From BRHc4a sp049325055 (GTDB lineage: Bacteria > Bacillota > Desulfotomaculia > Desulfotomaculales > Desulfocucumaceae): a stretch of DNA of 11,484 nt. Under the pieces are notes generated by a model. It did no database searches and was not told the origin of the DNA. It saw nothing but the letters and a program-made list of their open reading frames with translations. Below are positions 4,984-11,484 of the stretch, in pieces. The translations under genes and the position numbers were made by a program. The stretch is taken from positions 1 to 11,484 of the forward strand of contig JBMOPB010000025.1 of assembly GCA_049325055.1 (NCBI GenBank), written 5' to 3'. Every line of letters begins with the position of its first letter. Position 1 is the first letter of the stretch.

Positions 4984-5816
4984 TGACCGCTAAAACAATC
5001 ATGATTAAGCTGGCCAGACGGAAACTGACGGTGGCGTGCCTTTCCATCATACTGGCCATAACCCTGGGGGGGGTGCTGGCCCCCTTTCTGGCACCCAACG
5101 ACCCTAACCTGGTGGACCTGGGGAAGAAGCTGGCCGGGCCCTGCGCTGAATATCCCCTGGGCACGGACCACCTGGGCAGGTGCATTCTTTCCCGGCTGAT
5201 GCACGGGACGAGAATATCGCTGGGCATAGCCTTCTTAGTGATGTTCCTGACCATCGCCATCAGTATAGCAATCGGCGCCCTGTCGGGATACAGGGGGGGC
5301 CTGCTGGATGACCTGTTCATGCGCATTTGCGACGTCCTGCTGGCCTTTCCCAGCCTGGTCCTGGCCCTGGCCGTCATCGGCATGCTGGGGCCCGGGCTCT
5401 TTAACATGATGATCGCCCTGGTATCGGTGCAGTGGGTGTGGTACGCCAGGATGATCAGGGGGATGGTGCTGAGCCTCCGGGAAAGCGGCTTCGTGCTCTC
5501 GGCCAGGGTCTCGGGCGTCAGCGGCCCGATGATTGTGGCCAGGCACATCCTGCCCAACATTCTCTCCCAGATTATCGTGCTCTCCACCCTGGACATCGGC
5601 TGGGTTATACTGCACATATCCGGATTGTCCTTCCTCGGGCTCGGCATACAGCCACCCACCCCGGAATGGGGGGCAATGCTCAACGACGGCAGGCAGTTTT
5701 TGAGAAGCAATCCCGCCCTGATGGTTTACCCTGGCCTGATGATTCTTACAGTGGTGATGGCCTTCAACCTGTTGGGCGACGCATTGAGGGACGCCCTTGA
5801 CCCAAGGGAGATATAG
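4980..5816 (+). CDS. nikC: Nickel ABC transporter permease NikC
   Basis: The second permease has 278 residues, the usual NikC length. It starts with a short cytoplasmic stretch and one helix (18-37), then P-N-D-P and the family motif L-G-T-D-H-L-G-R (60-67). Further helices lie near 80-101, 120-140, 195-222 and 247-265. The EAA loop is at 174-193 (S-A-R-V-S-G ... I-L-P-N). Segments W-Y-A-R-M-I-R, T-L-D-I-G and L-S-F-L-G-L-G resemble E. coli NikC closely. The C-terminus L-G-D-A-L-R-D-x-L-D-P is canonical. The ATG at 4980 has gggagg at 4968-4973, 6 nt upstream, inside nikB, and overlaps the nikB stop by 4 nt. With NikB it should form the membrane channel energised by NikD and NikE. Confidence 0.88.
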   Translation: MMTAKTIMIKLARRKLTVACLSIILAITLGGVLAPFLAPNDPNLVDLGKKLAGPCAEYPLGTDHLGRCILSRLMHGTRISLGIAFLVMFLTIAISIAIGALSGYRGGLLDDLFMRICDVLLAFPSLVLALAVIGMLGPGLFNMMIALVSVQWVWYARMIRGMVLSLRESGFVLSARVSGVSGPMIVARHILPNILSQIIVLSTLDIGWVILHISGLSFLGLGIQPPTPEWGAMLNDGRQFLRSNPALMVYPGLMILTVVMAFNLLGDALRDALDPREI

Positions 5817-5828
5817 GGGGAAACCGCC

Positions 5829-6824
5829 GTGAAAAGCAAGCCCTTGTTAAAAGTTGACAACCTGCAGGTCCGCATAACCGTGCCGGGGGGGGTGGTCCGC
5901 CCGCTGAACAGCGTCAGCTTTCAAATCCGGGCCGGAAAGGTGCTGGGCCTCGTGGGCGAGAGCGGCTGCGGCAAGACCATCACCTGCCTGTCCCTGGCGG
6001 GCCTGATGAACGGCCCGGGCATTGAGGTAACCGGAAACGTGGAACTGAACGGAAGAAACATCCTGGACCTGCCCCTTCAAAAGATGAGAGCCGTCCGCGG
6101 CATGGAGCTGGCCATGATCATGCAGAACCCCATGAGCTCCTTCAACCCCCTGGTGACCGTGGGCCGGCATTTTACTGAAACCATAAGAAGCCACAGCCCT
6201 GCTTCGGAGAGGGAAGCCAGACAGACCGCCCTGGACTACCTGCGGCGAGCCGGCCTGCCCGACCCCGGGCGGGTTATGGAGCAGTACCCCTTTCAATTGA
6301 GCGGGGGAATGCTGCAAAGGGTGATGATTGCCATCGCCATGTCAATGCGCCCATCGGTGCTGCTGGCAGACGAGCCCACCACCTCCCTGGACGCCACCCT
6401 CAGGGTGCAGATTCTGGGACAGATTGCACTTCTCCTGAAAGAATACAACACCGGCGCACTGTTGGTATGTCACGACCTGGGCGTGATCGCCCAGCTGGCC
6501 GACGAGGTGGCGGTCATGTACTGCGGTTACATTGTGGAAATGGCTCCCGCCGCGGAGTTGTTCGACAGCCCGCTGCACCCGTACACCCGGGCGCTCATGG
6601 CCTCCCGGGCGGGAATGAAGAAAAAAAGGCTCAGCCCCGTCGGGGGCCAGCCTCCTTCCCTTTTGAACTTGAGTGACACGTGCCCGTTTCTTGAAAGATG
6701 CGCCGAGGTGGAAAGGGCGTGCCTCGATTACAGGATGGAACCGGGAATTCTTTCCGGGGGACACTTGGTAAGGTGTGCCAATTACGGGGCGAACCGGAGA
6801 AAGGTGCTGAAAGGGCTTGCTTGA
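5829..6824 (+). CDS. nikD: Nickel ABC transporter ATPase NikD
   Basis: This cytoplasmic ATPase powers the importer. The start is GTG with aggggg at 5815-5820, 8 nt away, 12 nt after the nikC stop. Motifs: Walker A G-E-S-G-C-G-K-T (43-50), Q-loop Gln99 in M-Q-N-P-M, signature L-S-G-G-M (157-161), Walker B V-L-L-A-D-E (177-182) and switch His215. All catalytic residues are intact. From about 233 it carries the C-terminal oligo_HPY extension (P-L-H-P-Y-T-R-A-L) with four cysteines at 285, 291, 298 and 316. That makes it 331 residues, longer than E. coli NikD (about 254) and more like DppD/OppD. The related cysteines in DppD/OppD-type subunits may bind an iron-sulfur cluster. The nikD name rests on the operon; in isolation it could be called an Opp/Dpp-type ATPase. 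Confidence 0.82.
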   Translation: MKSKPLLKVDNLQVRITVPGGVVRPLNSVSFQIRAGKVLGLVGESGCGKTITCLSLAGLMNGPGIEVTGNVELNGRNILDLPLQKMRAVRGMELAMIMQNPMSSFNPLVTVGRHFTETIRSHSPASEREARQTALDYLRRAGLPDPGRVMEQYPFQLSGGMLQRVMIAIAMSMRPSVLLADEPTTSLDATLRVQILGQIALLLKEYNTGALLVCHDLGVIAQLADEVAVMYCGYIVEMAPAAELFDSPLHPYTRALMASRAGMKKKRLSPVGGQPPSLLNLSDTCPFLERCAEVERACLDYRMEPGILSGGHLVRCANYGANRRKVLKGLA

Positions 6825-7764
6825 TCTGAAAAATGTGTCCAGGAGGTTTATGACGGGAAACCGGCTGTGGGGAAGGCGCAGAATTATAGAGGCGGTGGCG
6901 AATGTTTCCCTGTCCCTGGGGGAGGGCTGTTGCCTCGGGCTGGTGGGTGAAAGCGGCTGCGGCAAGAGCACCATGGGCAGGCTTGTACTGGGCCTTGAGA
7001 GGCCGGACGAGGGTGAGGTTGTTTTCCGGGGGCGCAACATTCACACGGCGCCCCCGGCGCACCGGAAAGACCTGCGCAGGGACCTGCAGGCCGTCTTCCA
7101 GGACTGCTGCGGTTCGGTGAACCCCAGGCATACCGCCGGCGCGATCATCGCCGAGCCGTTAAAAAGCTACCACAGGATGACCCCTGCCGCGGAAAGCGAA
7201 ATGGTGGAGGAATTGCTGAATAAAGTGGGGTTAAGCCCCGCGGACTCCCGTAAATATCCTCACCAGTTCAGCGGCGGGCAGCTGCAGAGGGTGAGCATCG
7301 CCAGGGCCATCGCCCTGAAACCCAGGCTGATAGTGCTGGACGAGGCTGTGAGCAGCCTGGACGTCTCGGTGCAGGCCCAGATACTGAATTTGCTGGCTGA
7401 CCTGAAACAGGAGTTCAACCTGTCCTATATATTCATTTCCCACGACATTGAGGCGGTCTGCTACATTTCGGACTGCCTGGCGGTGATGTACCTCGGCAGG
7501 ATAGTGGAGTATATCGACGACGTAAGCCTGATTGACGGCCTGCGGCACCCCTACGCCGTAAAGCTGATGTCCTCGGTGCTTCACCCCCACCCCGGCAGGC
7601 GTGTACCGTTAGAGTTTCAATTTGACGAAATAGACACCTCCGCTGCCGCGGCCGGGTGCAGCTACGCACCAAGATGCCCCTCCGCCGCCAAAAGCTGTTA
7701 CGAAGAGATTCCTTTTCTCAGGGCATTGAATGAGAAACACCGCGTGGCCTGCTTCAGGGCATAG
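6817..7764 (+). CDS. nikE: Nickel ABC transporter ATPase NikE
   Basis: This is the partner ATPase of NikD. The TTG at 6817 overlaps the nikD stop by 8 nt and gives the family's usual beginning (L-D-L-K-N-V-S-R-R-F). The ATG at 6850 would remove the first beta strand and has its SD-like aggagg only 3 nt away, so I rejected it. Motifs: Walker A G-E-S-G-C-G-K-S-T (44-52), Q-loop Gln95 followed by S-V-N-P-R-H-T, signature F-S-G-G-Q (151-155), Walker B with L-D-E-A-V-S-S-L-D (174-182) and His209. The N-P-R-x-T and D-E-A-V-S features recall E. coli NikE. The oligo_HPY tail again carries four cysteines (281, 287, 294, 312), making it 315 residues against about 268 in E. coli. It is the last gene of the operon; a convergent gene ends 62 bp beyond it and no clear terminator separates them. 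Confidence 0.85.
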   Translation: MLDLKNVSRRFMTGNRLWGRRRIIEAVANVSLSLGEGCCLGLVGESGCGKSTMGRLVLGLERPDEGEVVFRGRNIHTAPPAHRKDLRRDLQAVFQDCCGSVNPRHTAGAIIAEPLKSYHRMTPAAESEMVEELLNKVGLSPADSRKYPHQFSGGQLQRVSIARAIALKPRLIVLDEAVSSLDVSVQAQILNLLADLKQEFNLSYIFISHDIEAVCYISDCLAVMYLGRIVEYIDDVSLIDGLRHPYAVKLMSSVLHPHPGRRVPLEFQFDEIDTSAAAAGCSYAPRCPSAAKSCYEEIPFLRALNEKHRVACFRA

Positions 7765-7826
7765 TCATATTTCAGAACGCTGCCGACCAACATGGCTGTT
7801 AATATGTTATCCCCCAGCTGATATGA

Positions 7827-9593
7827 TCACAGGCCGCAGCCACTTCCAGCGGCCTGCGATGAAACAAGCTCCCTGTAGTATCCTTCTTGTCTTATTAATG
7901 TAGCATGGGTACCGCTTTCCACCACTTTTCCATCATTTAAAACCACCAGTTTGCCGGCGTCCCGGAAGGTTGAAAGCCTGTGGGCCACAATCATGGTGGT
8001 CCTGCCCCGGCGCAGGTTTTTTAGGGACTCCTGCAACAGCCTTTCGTTTTTAGTGTCCAGACTTGACAGTGCCTCGTCCATAATCAGTATGGGCGAGTTT
8101 TTCAGCAGCGCCCTGGCAATGGCAATCCTCTGCTTCTGCCCGCCGGACATTTTTACCCCCCGCTCACCGGCAACGGTATCATAGCCTTCCGGCAGGCCGG
8201 CGATAAATTCATGAATATTGGCGGCCCGGGCGGCCTCCTCCACCTCTTCCCCGGTGGCCTCCGGCCTGCCCAGCCTGATATTTTCCAGGATTGTGGTGTT
8301 GAACAGGTAAATATCCTGGGGCACAATGGTTATCAGGCTGCGCAGGTGCTCAAGGGGCATTTTCCTTATATCCACCCCGCCGATGGTTATCCGCCCCCGG
8401 TCCACGTCCCAGAACCTTTGCAGCAGATTGACGCAGGTTGTTTTGCCTGCCCCGGAATGGCCCACCAGGGCAACAGTTTCTCCTTCCCCCACGTCAAAGC
8501 TGACGCCATTCAGTACATAGGGCAAATCCTTCCGGTAACGGAATGAAACGTTGTTGAAACGGATTTCTGGCCTGACCGCAACATCCGGTATTGTGTTTGC
8601 TTCGTCCCGTACCGTTCCCCCGGCCCCCATCACCGTATACACCCTGTCCGAGGCTGCCGCTATTATCCCGAAGTTTCTGGCCATGGTTGATATTTCCAGA
8701 ACCGGGACAAAAATATTGGCAGCCATTATTACTGCCACGGGGAGCCAGCTGAATTCCATCCGGCCGTTGACGATAAGATAGGCCGAAACCCCCAGGACAG
8801 ATGTGATGGCCAGGGAGGAAAAGATGTTCAGCAACGCCCCCTCAAAGCCCAGCCTTCTGCCATAGTAAAAAAGGCTCTGCCCCAGCCGGTCGGAATAAAG
8901 CCTTAATCTCTGCAAAAACCCCCTCTCGTAATTAAATGAAACAATCTCCCGCAGGCCGTGAACCCCGTCTACCGCTTCAGAATTTATATCAGCCAGCTTT
9001 TCCCGGGTATCCCTTCCCTGCCGGTCAGCCTCCCCGCTCAGCCAGAAGGGCACGCTGAACAGAAGAATAATCCATGGTATGACAACCAGGGGCAGTAGCC
9101 AGTGGATGTAGATCAGCATACCCAAAGTGACCAGGGAGACCAGCAATGACACCAGAAATGCCCCTGCAGTATGGGCAAAAAACCATTCCAGCACTTCGAT
9201 GTCGGCCATGAGGGTGGAGGCCAGTTCCCCGGAGCGCATGTTTAACAGGTAGGCCGGGGCCACCCTTTCCACGGCCTGGTACAGCTTTTTCCTGAACTCC
9301 ACCAAAATCCGGAAAGCAACCTCGTGGGCAAACCACATGTCGGAAAAATACATCACAACCCGCAGGGTCACCAGGACCGCTACAACCGGCAGGATCGGCA
9401 TAATCTGATCTTTTCCGCCCCCGGTGGCCGCCATCCCGACCAAATAAGCGGCCAGGGCCGATCCGGCAATGGCAAACAAGTGGTGAAAGGTGCCGCTGAC
9501 CACGGATATGGCCATGCCCTTCCAGTAAGGCCGGAGATAAACCATTAGTTTTGCGAAACCTGTCAGATTCAGTTTTGCCAGGATAATATTCAA
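7827..9593 (-). CDS. ABC exporter half-transporter (membrane + ATPase domains)
   Basis: The 588-residue fusion has an N-terminal ABC_membrane domain with six predicted helices (roughly 27-52, 66-86, 140-162, 165-183, 255-275, 282-302) and a C-terminal ATPase. ATPase motifs: A-loop Tyr353, Walker A G-H-S-G-A-G-K-T (378-385), Gln426, signature M-S-G-G-Q (482-486), Walker B I-L-I-M-D-E (502-507), D-loop S-S-L-D (510-513) and His538. The catalytic Glu is present, so this site is not degenerate. The start is uncertain: TTG at 9593 follows GGAGG by only 3 nt, and the next ATG (9542) would cut the first conserved segment. It is co-transcribed with the next half-transporter 14 nt upstream and probably pairs with it, in the style of MsbA/CydDC-like heterodimers. 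The substrate is unknown. Confidence 0.85.
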   Translation of the reverse strand: MNIILAKLNLTGFAKLMVYLRPYWKGMAISVVSGTFHHLFAIAGSALAAYLVGMAATGGGKDQIMPILPVVAVLVTLRVVMYFSDMWFAHEVAFRILVEFRKKLYQAVERVAPAYLLNMRSGELASTLMADIEVLEWFFAHTAGAFLVSLLVSLVTLGMLIYIHWLLPLVVIPWIILLFSVPFWLSGEADRQGRDTREKLADINSEAVDGVHGLREIVSFNYERGFLQRLRLYSDRLGQSLFYYGRRLGFEGALLNIFSSLAITSVLGVSAYLIVNGRMEFSWLPVAVIMAANIFVPVLEISTMARNFGIIAAASDRVYTVMGAGGTVRDEANTIPDVAVRPEIRFNNVSFRYRKDLPYVLNGVSFDVGEGETVALVGHSGAGKTTCVNLLQRFWDVDRGRITIGGVDIRKMPLEHLRSLITIVPQDIYLFNTTILENIRLGRPEATGEEVEEAARAANIHEFIAGLPEGYDTVAGERGVKMSGGQKQRIAIARALLKNSPILIMDEALSSLDTKNERLLQESLKNLRRGRTTMIVAHRLSTFRDAGKLVVLNDGKVVESGTHATLIRQEGYYRELVSSQAAGSGCGL

Positions 9594-9607
9594 AGTCCTC
9601 CCCCGCT

Positions 9608-11338
9608 TCAGCCATGTTGTACCCTTACCAACTGCGAATAAATCCCCCCGGCCGCCAGCAGTTCACTGTGAGTGCCGGACTCCCTCACCCGCTGGCCGTC
9701 CAGCACGATGATGCGGTCCGCCCCCTGGATGGTGGACAGCCTGTGGGCAATAATAATGGTGGTCCTGTTCCGTGTCAGTTTGTCCAGGGACTCCTGGATC
9801 AATTTTTCACTGGCGCCATCCACGTTGGAAGTGGCTTCATCCAGTATCAGTACCGGGGCGTCCTTTAAAACAGCCCTGGCAATGGACAGCCTTTGCTTCT
9901 GCCCCCCGGAAAGACGGACACCCCGCTCTCCTATGTGGGTCTGGTAGCCGTCTCTCAAGCCCATGATGAAGTCATGGGCATGGGCCAGCCTGGCAGCCTC
10001 CTCCAGTTCCGCCTGGCCGGCCCCGGGCCTGGCTATCCTTAAATTGTCCGCAACAGTGCCGTAAAAGAGGTAGGTGTCCTGAAAAACAACAGCAATCTGG
10101 CTGCGCAGAAAAGACAGGGGATAATCCCTGATGTCCCTGCCGCCAAGCAGGATGGTCCCTTCCCGGGGGTCGAAGAACCTCAGCAGCAGGTTGACCAGGG
10201 TGGATTTGCCCGACCCCGATTTCCCCACCACGGCCACCGTTTCCCCGGGATTGACCCTCAGGGACACATTTTTTACCGCAGGCCTTTTCCCTGCGGCATA
10301 GGCAAAGGAGACGTTTTTAAATTCAATTTCCGGCTGGATTGGCCCGGCGGGGTTTTCCCCATAACCGGCCGGCGGGTCCTGAACGGTTACCTCCGTGTCC
10401 AGGACGGAAAACATGCCCCTGACCGCGGCTATGCCCAGGAAACTGCGGTGCCAGTGCATGATCAGGTCGTTCATGGGGCGGAAACACTCCACCGCCAGGA
10501 ACAGTATTACAAACATGTCGTCCAGCGGCAGGCTGCCGGTGGCCACCCTCAGCGCCCCCACCCCGGCGGCAAGGGCAGAACCGGCGGCGGCAGCCCATTT
10601 GACCACGGCGGAATCCAGCAGGGAGATGGACAGCCCCTGCATGGAGTGGTGGTAGTGTCTCCAGGCATCTTCATTCAGCTCCCGGCCTTTTCTCCTGCCG
10701 GCGTTGAAAACCTTCAGGGTGGCCATGCCCTGCATGGCGTCGATATACTGGGAGTTCAGCCGGGCGTAGGACTGCCAGTATTCAGTTATGATTCTCCCGA
10801 CGTGTTTGCTCATAAGCAGGGGAAACAATGCCGTGATAAGAATGCCCGACAGGGCAATAATCCCCACCACCCGGTCCAGGTAAAAGATGTATGCCGCTAT
10901 GAGGCCCGAACCGAACAGGGCAACCAGCAGCTGGGGGAAATAGGCCGTTAACAAAGGTTCCAGGGACTCCACCCCGTCGGTGAGGAGCGCCTGGATGTTG
11001 CCGCTCCTGCAGTTCTCCTGGTAGCCGGGCCCCAGGTTCAGAACGTGCTGGAACAGCCGCTCCCTCAGCCTGCTTTTCGCCAGGAACGCTATTCTTTTGG
11101 CATAGATCTCGTCAAGCCAGTGAAGCAACCCCCGCAGCGCCACCAGCAGCCCAATGCATAAAAGAATCAGCCCCAGGTCCTTAAGGCTTCTCCTGTAAAA
11201 CACTACCTCCAGGCCCCTGGCCACGGCCAGGGCCTGCACCACATAAGTGGCGGTTATGACTATCCCCAGGGCGGACTTGCCGGCGATGTGGTGATAGGCG
11301 CCCTTTAGCAATGAAAACACTCTGATATAGAAATTCAT
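9608..11338 (-). CDS. ABC exporter half-transporter, CydD-like membrane domain
   Basis: The 576-residue protein has a six-helix ABC_membrane domain (about 20-42, 55-72, 133-153, 157-176, 247-265, 273-290) and an ATPase. ATPase motifs: A-loop Tyr347, Walker A G-K-S-G-S-G-K-S-T (372-380), Gln420, signature L-S-G-G-Q (476-480), Walker B V-L-I-L-D-E (496-501), D-loop S-N-V-D and His532. All are intact. The segment M-A-T-L-K-V-F-N-A-G before helix five and F-R-P-M-N-D-L in helix six recall CydD, the half of the CydDC exporter. No cytochrome bd genes are visible, so I do not assign that name. The ATG at 11338 has aagga (11344-11348) upstream and overlaps the stop of the preceding gene as ATGA. This coupling and the partner downstream suggest one heterodimeric exporter that moves a product linked to the upstream enzyme. 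Confidence 0.85.
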   Translation of the reverse strand: MNFYIRVFSLLKGAYHHIAGKSALGIVITATYVVQALAVARGLEVVFYRRSLKDLGLILLCIGLLVALRGLLHWLDEIYAKRIAFLAKSRLRERLFQHVLNLGPGYQENCRSGNIQALLTDGVESLEPLLTAYFPQLLVALFGSGLIAAYIFYLDRVVGIIALSGILITALFPLLMSKHVGRIITEYWQSYARLNSQYIDAMQGMATLKVFNAGRRKGRELNEDAWRHYHHSMQGLSISLLDSAVVKWAAAAGSALAAGVGALRVATGSLPLDDMFVILFLAVECFRPMNDLIMHWHRSFLGIAAVRGMFSVLDTEVTVQDPPAGYGENPAGPIQPEIEFKNVSFAYAAGKRPAVKNVSLRVNPGETVAVVGKSGSGKSTLVNLLLRFFDPREGTILLGGRDIRDYPLSFLRSQIAVVFQDTYLFYGTVADNLRIARPGAGQAELEEAARLAHAHDFIMGLRDGYQTHIGERGVRLSGGQKQRLSIARAVLKDAPVLILDEATSNVDGASEKLIQESLDKLTRNRTTIIIAHRLSTIQGADRIIVLDGQRVRESGTHSELLAAGGIYSQLVRVQHG

Positions 11339-11484
11339 CGTTTTCCTTTCTTTTCAGCTGCCACCATAAACATGGGCGTCGACCTGTACAGCACCCTGTC
11401 ATTCTCATCCCATACCCTTTCAGCGATGTCCGTATCGGTAAAAACCCTGCAAAAACCGGTCTCGATGAGGGCCACTGCGTCCCA
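11335..11484 (-). CDS. Probable SAM-dependent methyltransferase, 3' end only
   Basis: Fifty in-frame codons run from the window edge to a TGA at 11335, which overlaps the exporter ATG as ATGA. The 49 visible residues read L-I-E-T-G-F-C-R-V-F-T-D, then I-A-E-R-V-W-D-E-N-D, and finish with R-S-T-P-M-F-M-V-A-A-E-K-K-G. A G-F strand followed by a last hydrophobic strand ending x-V-A-A-E-K is how many class I SAM-dependent methyltransferases end, because the final two strands of the Rossmann-like sheet lie there. The SAM-binding motif itself is outside the window, so this is a suggestion by shape. The reading frame is well supported; the function is not certain. Coupling to two exporter genes implies it belongs to the same pathway. 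Confidence 0.5.
   Translation of the reverse strand, partial: WDAVALIETGFCRVFTDTDIAERVWDENDRVLYRSTPMFMVAAEKKGKR

Noticed and set aside
4961..5710. Minus-strand 249-codon frame opposite nikC
   Set aside because: Shadow of the permease; low-quality composition and no start signal.
7830..7856. Perfect 8-bp GC hairpin at the end of the 588-aa exporter gene as a terminator
   Set aside because: It lies inside the coding sequence and has no T-run on either side in either direction.
9025..9615. Alternative minus-strand frame overlapping the exporter N-terminus
   Set aside because: The frame at 7827-9593 holds the complete transporter; this one is an offset shadow rich in Gly, Cys and His.
1..11484. 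CRISPR array, tRNA, rRNA or insertion sequence
   Set aside because: No regularly spaced repeats, cloverleaf, rRNA segment or transposase sequence was seen on either strand.

Overview
This window looks like a chromosomal stretch from a spore-former-type clostridial Firmicute, most likely the Peptococcaceae (Desulfotomaculum/Pelotomaculum) group. The reasons are purine-rich Shine-Dalgarno sites, GTG and TTG starts, a DUF3842-type gene remnant, a YkgJ-like cysteine-cluster protein and GC-rich coding DNA. The lineage is an inference from gene style; no rRNA or marker gene is present.

Left part (1-2384). The 3' end of a YkgJ-like protein opens the window. A 600-bp AT-rich gap follows. It holds a consensus minus-strand promoter, a 56-bp imperfect palindrome and three consecutive strong hairpins, the second terminator-like, so it may encode a short RNA. 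Next come an unrecognised 77-aa coiled-coil protein, a broken DUF3842 gene on the minus strand, and a second sparse region. That region has a near-perfect sigma-A promoter at 1960-1988, a leader terminator at 2049-2095, and a small ORF that appears frameshifted. Three copies of one hairpin element (1285-1336, 1636-1684, 2047-2095) lie within 0.8 kb. Two of them sit as terminators about 25-28 nt before start codons.

Centre (2385-7764, plus strand). A complete nickel importer operon, nikABCDE: lipoprotein, two permeases and two ATPases, tightly spaced or overlapping. NikA aligns without gaps to the E. coli protein as I recall it between the metal-site residues, so nickel or a nickel chelate is the likely substrate. 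The promoter at 1960-1988 plus its leader terminator could control the operon by attenuation.

Right part (7827-11484, minus strand, convergent with nik). The last 49 residues of what is probably a SAM-dependent methyltransferase overlap (ATGA) a 576-aa ABC exporter half-transporter, followed 14 nt later by a 588-aa partner. Together they probably form a heterodimeric type IV exporter. A methyltransferase and an exporter pair facing a NikA-type importer suggest, as inference only, synthesis, export and re-uptake of a small metal-chelating molecule.
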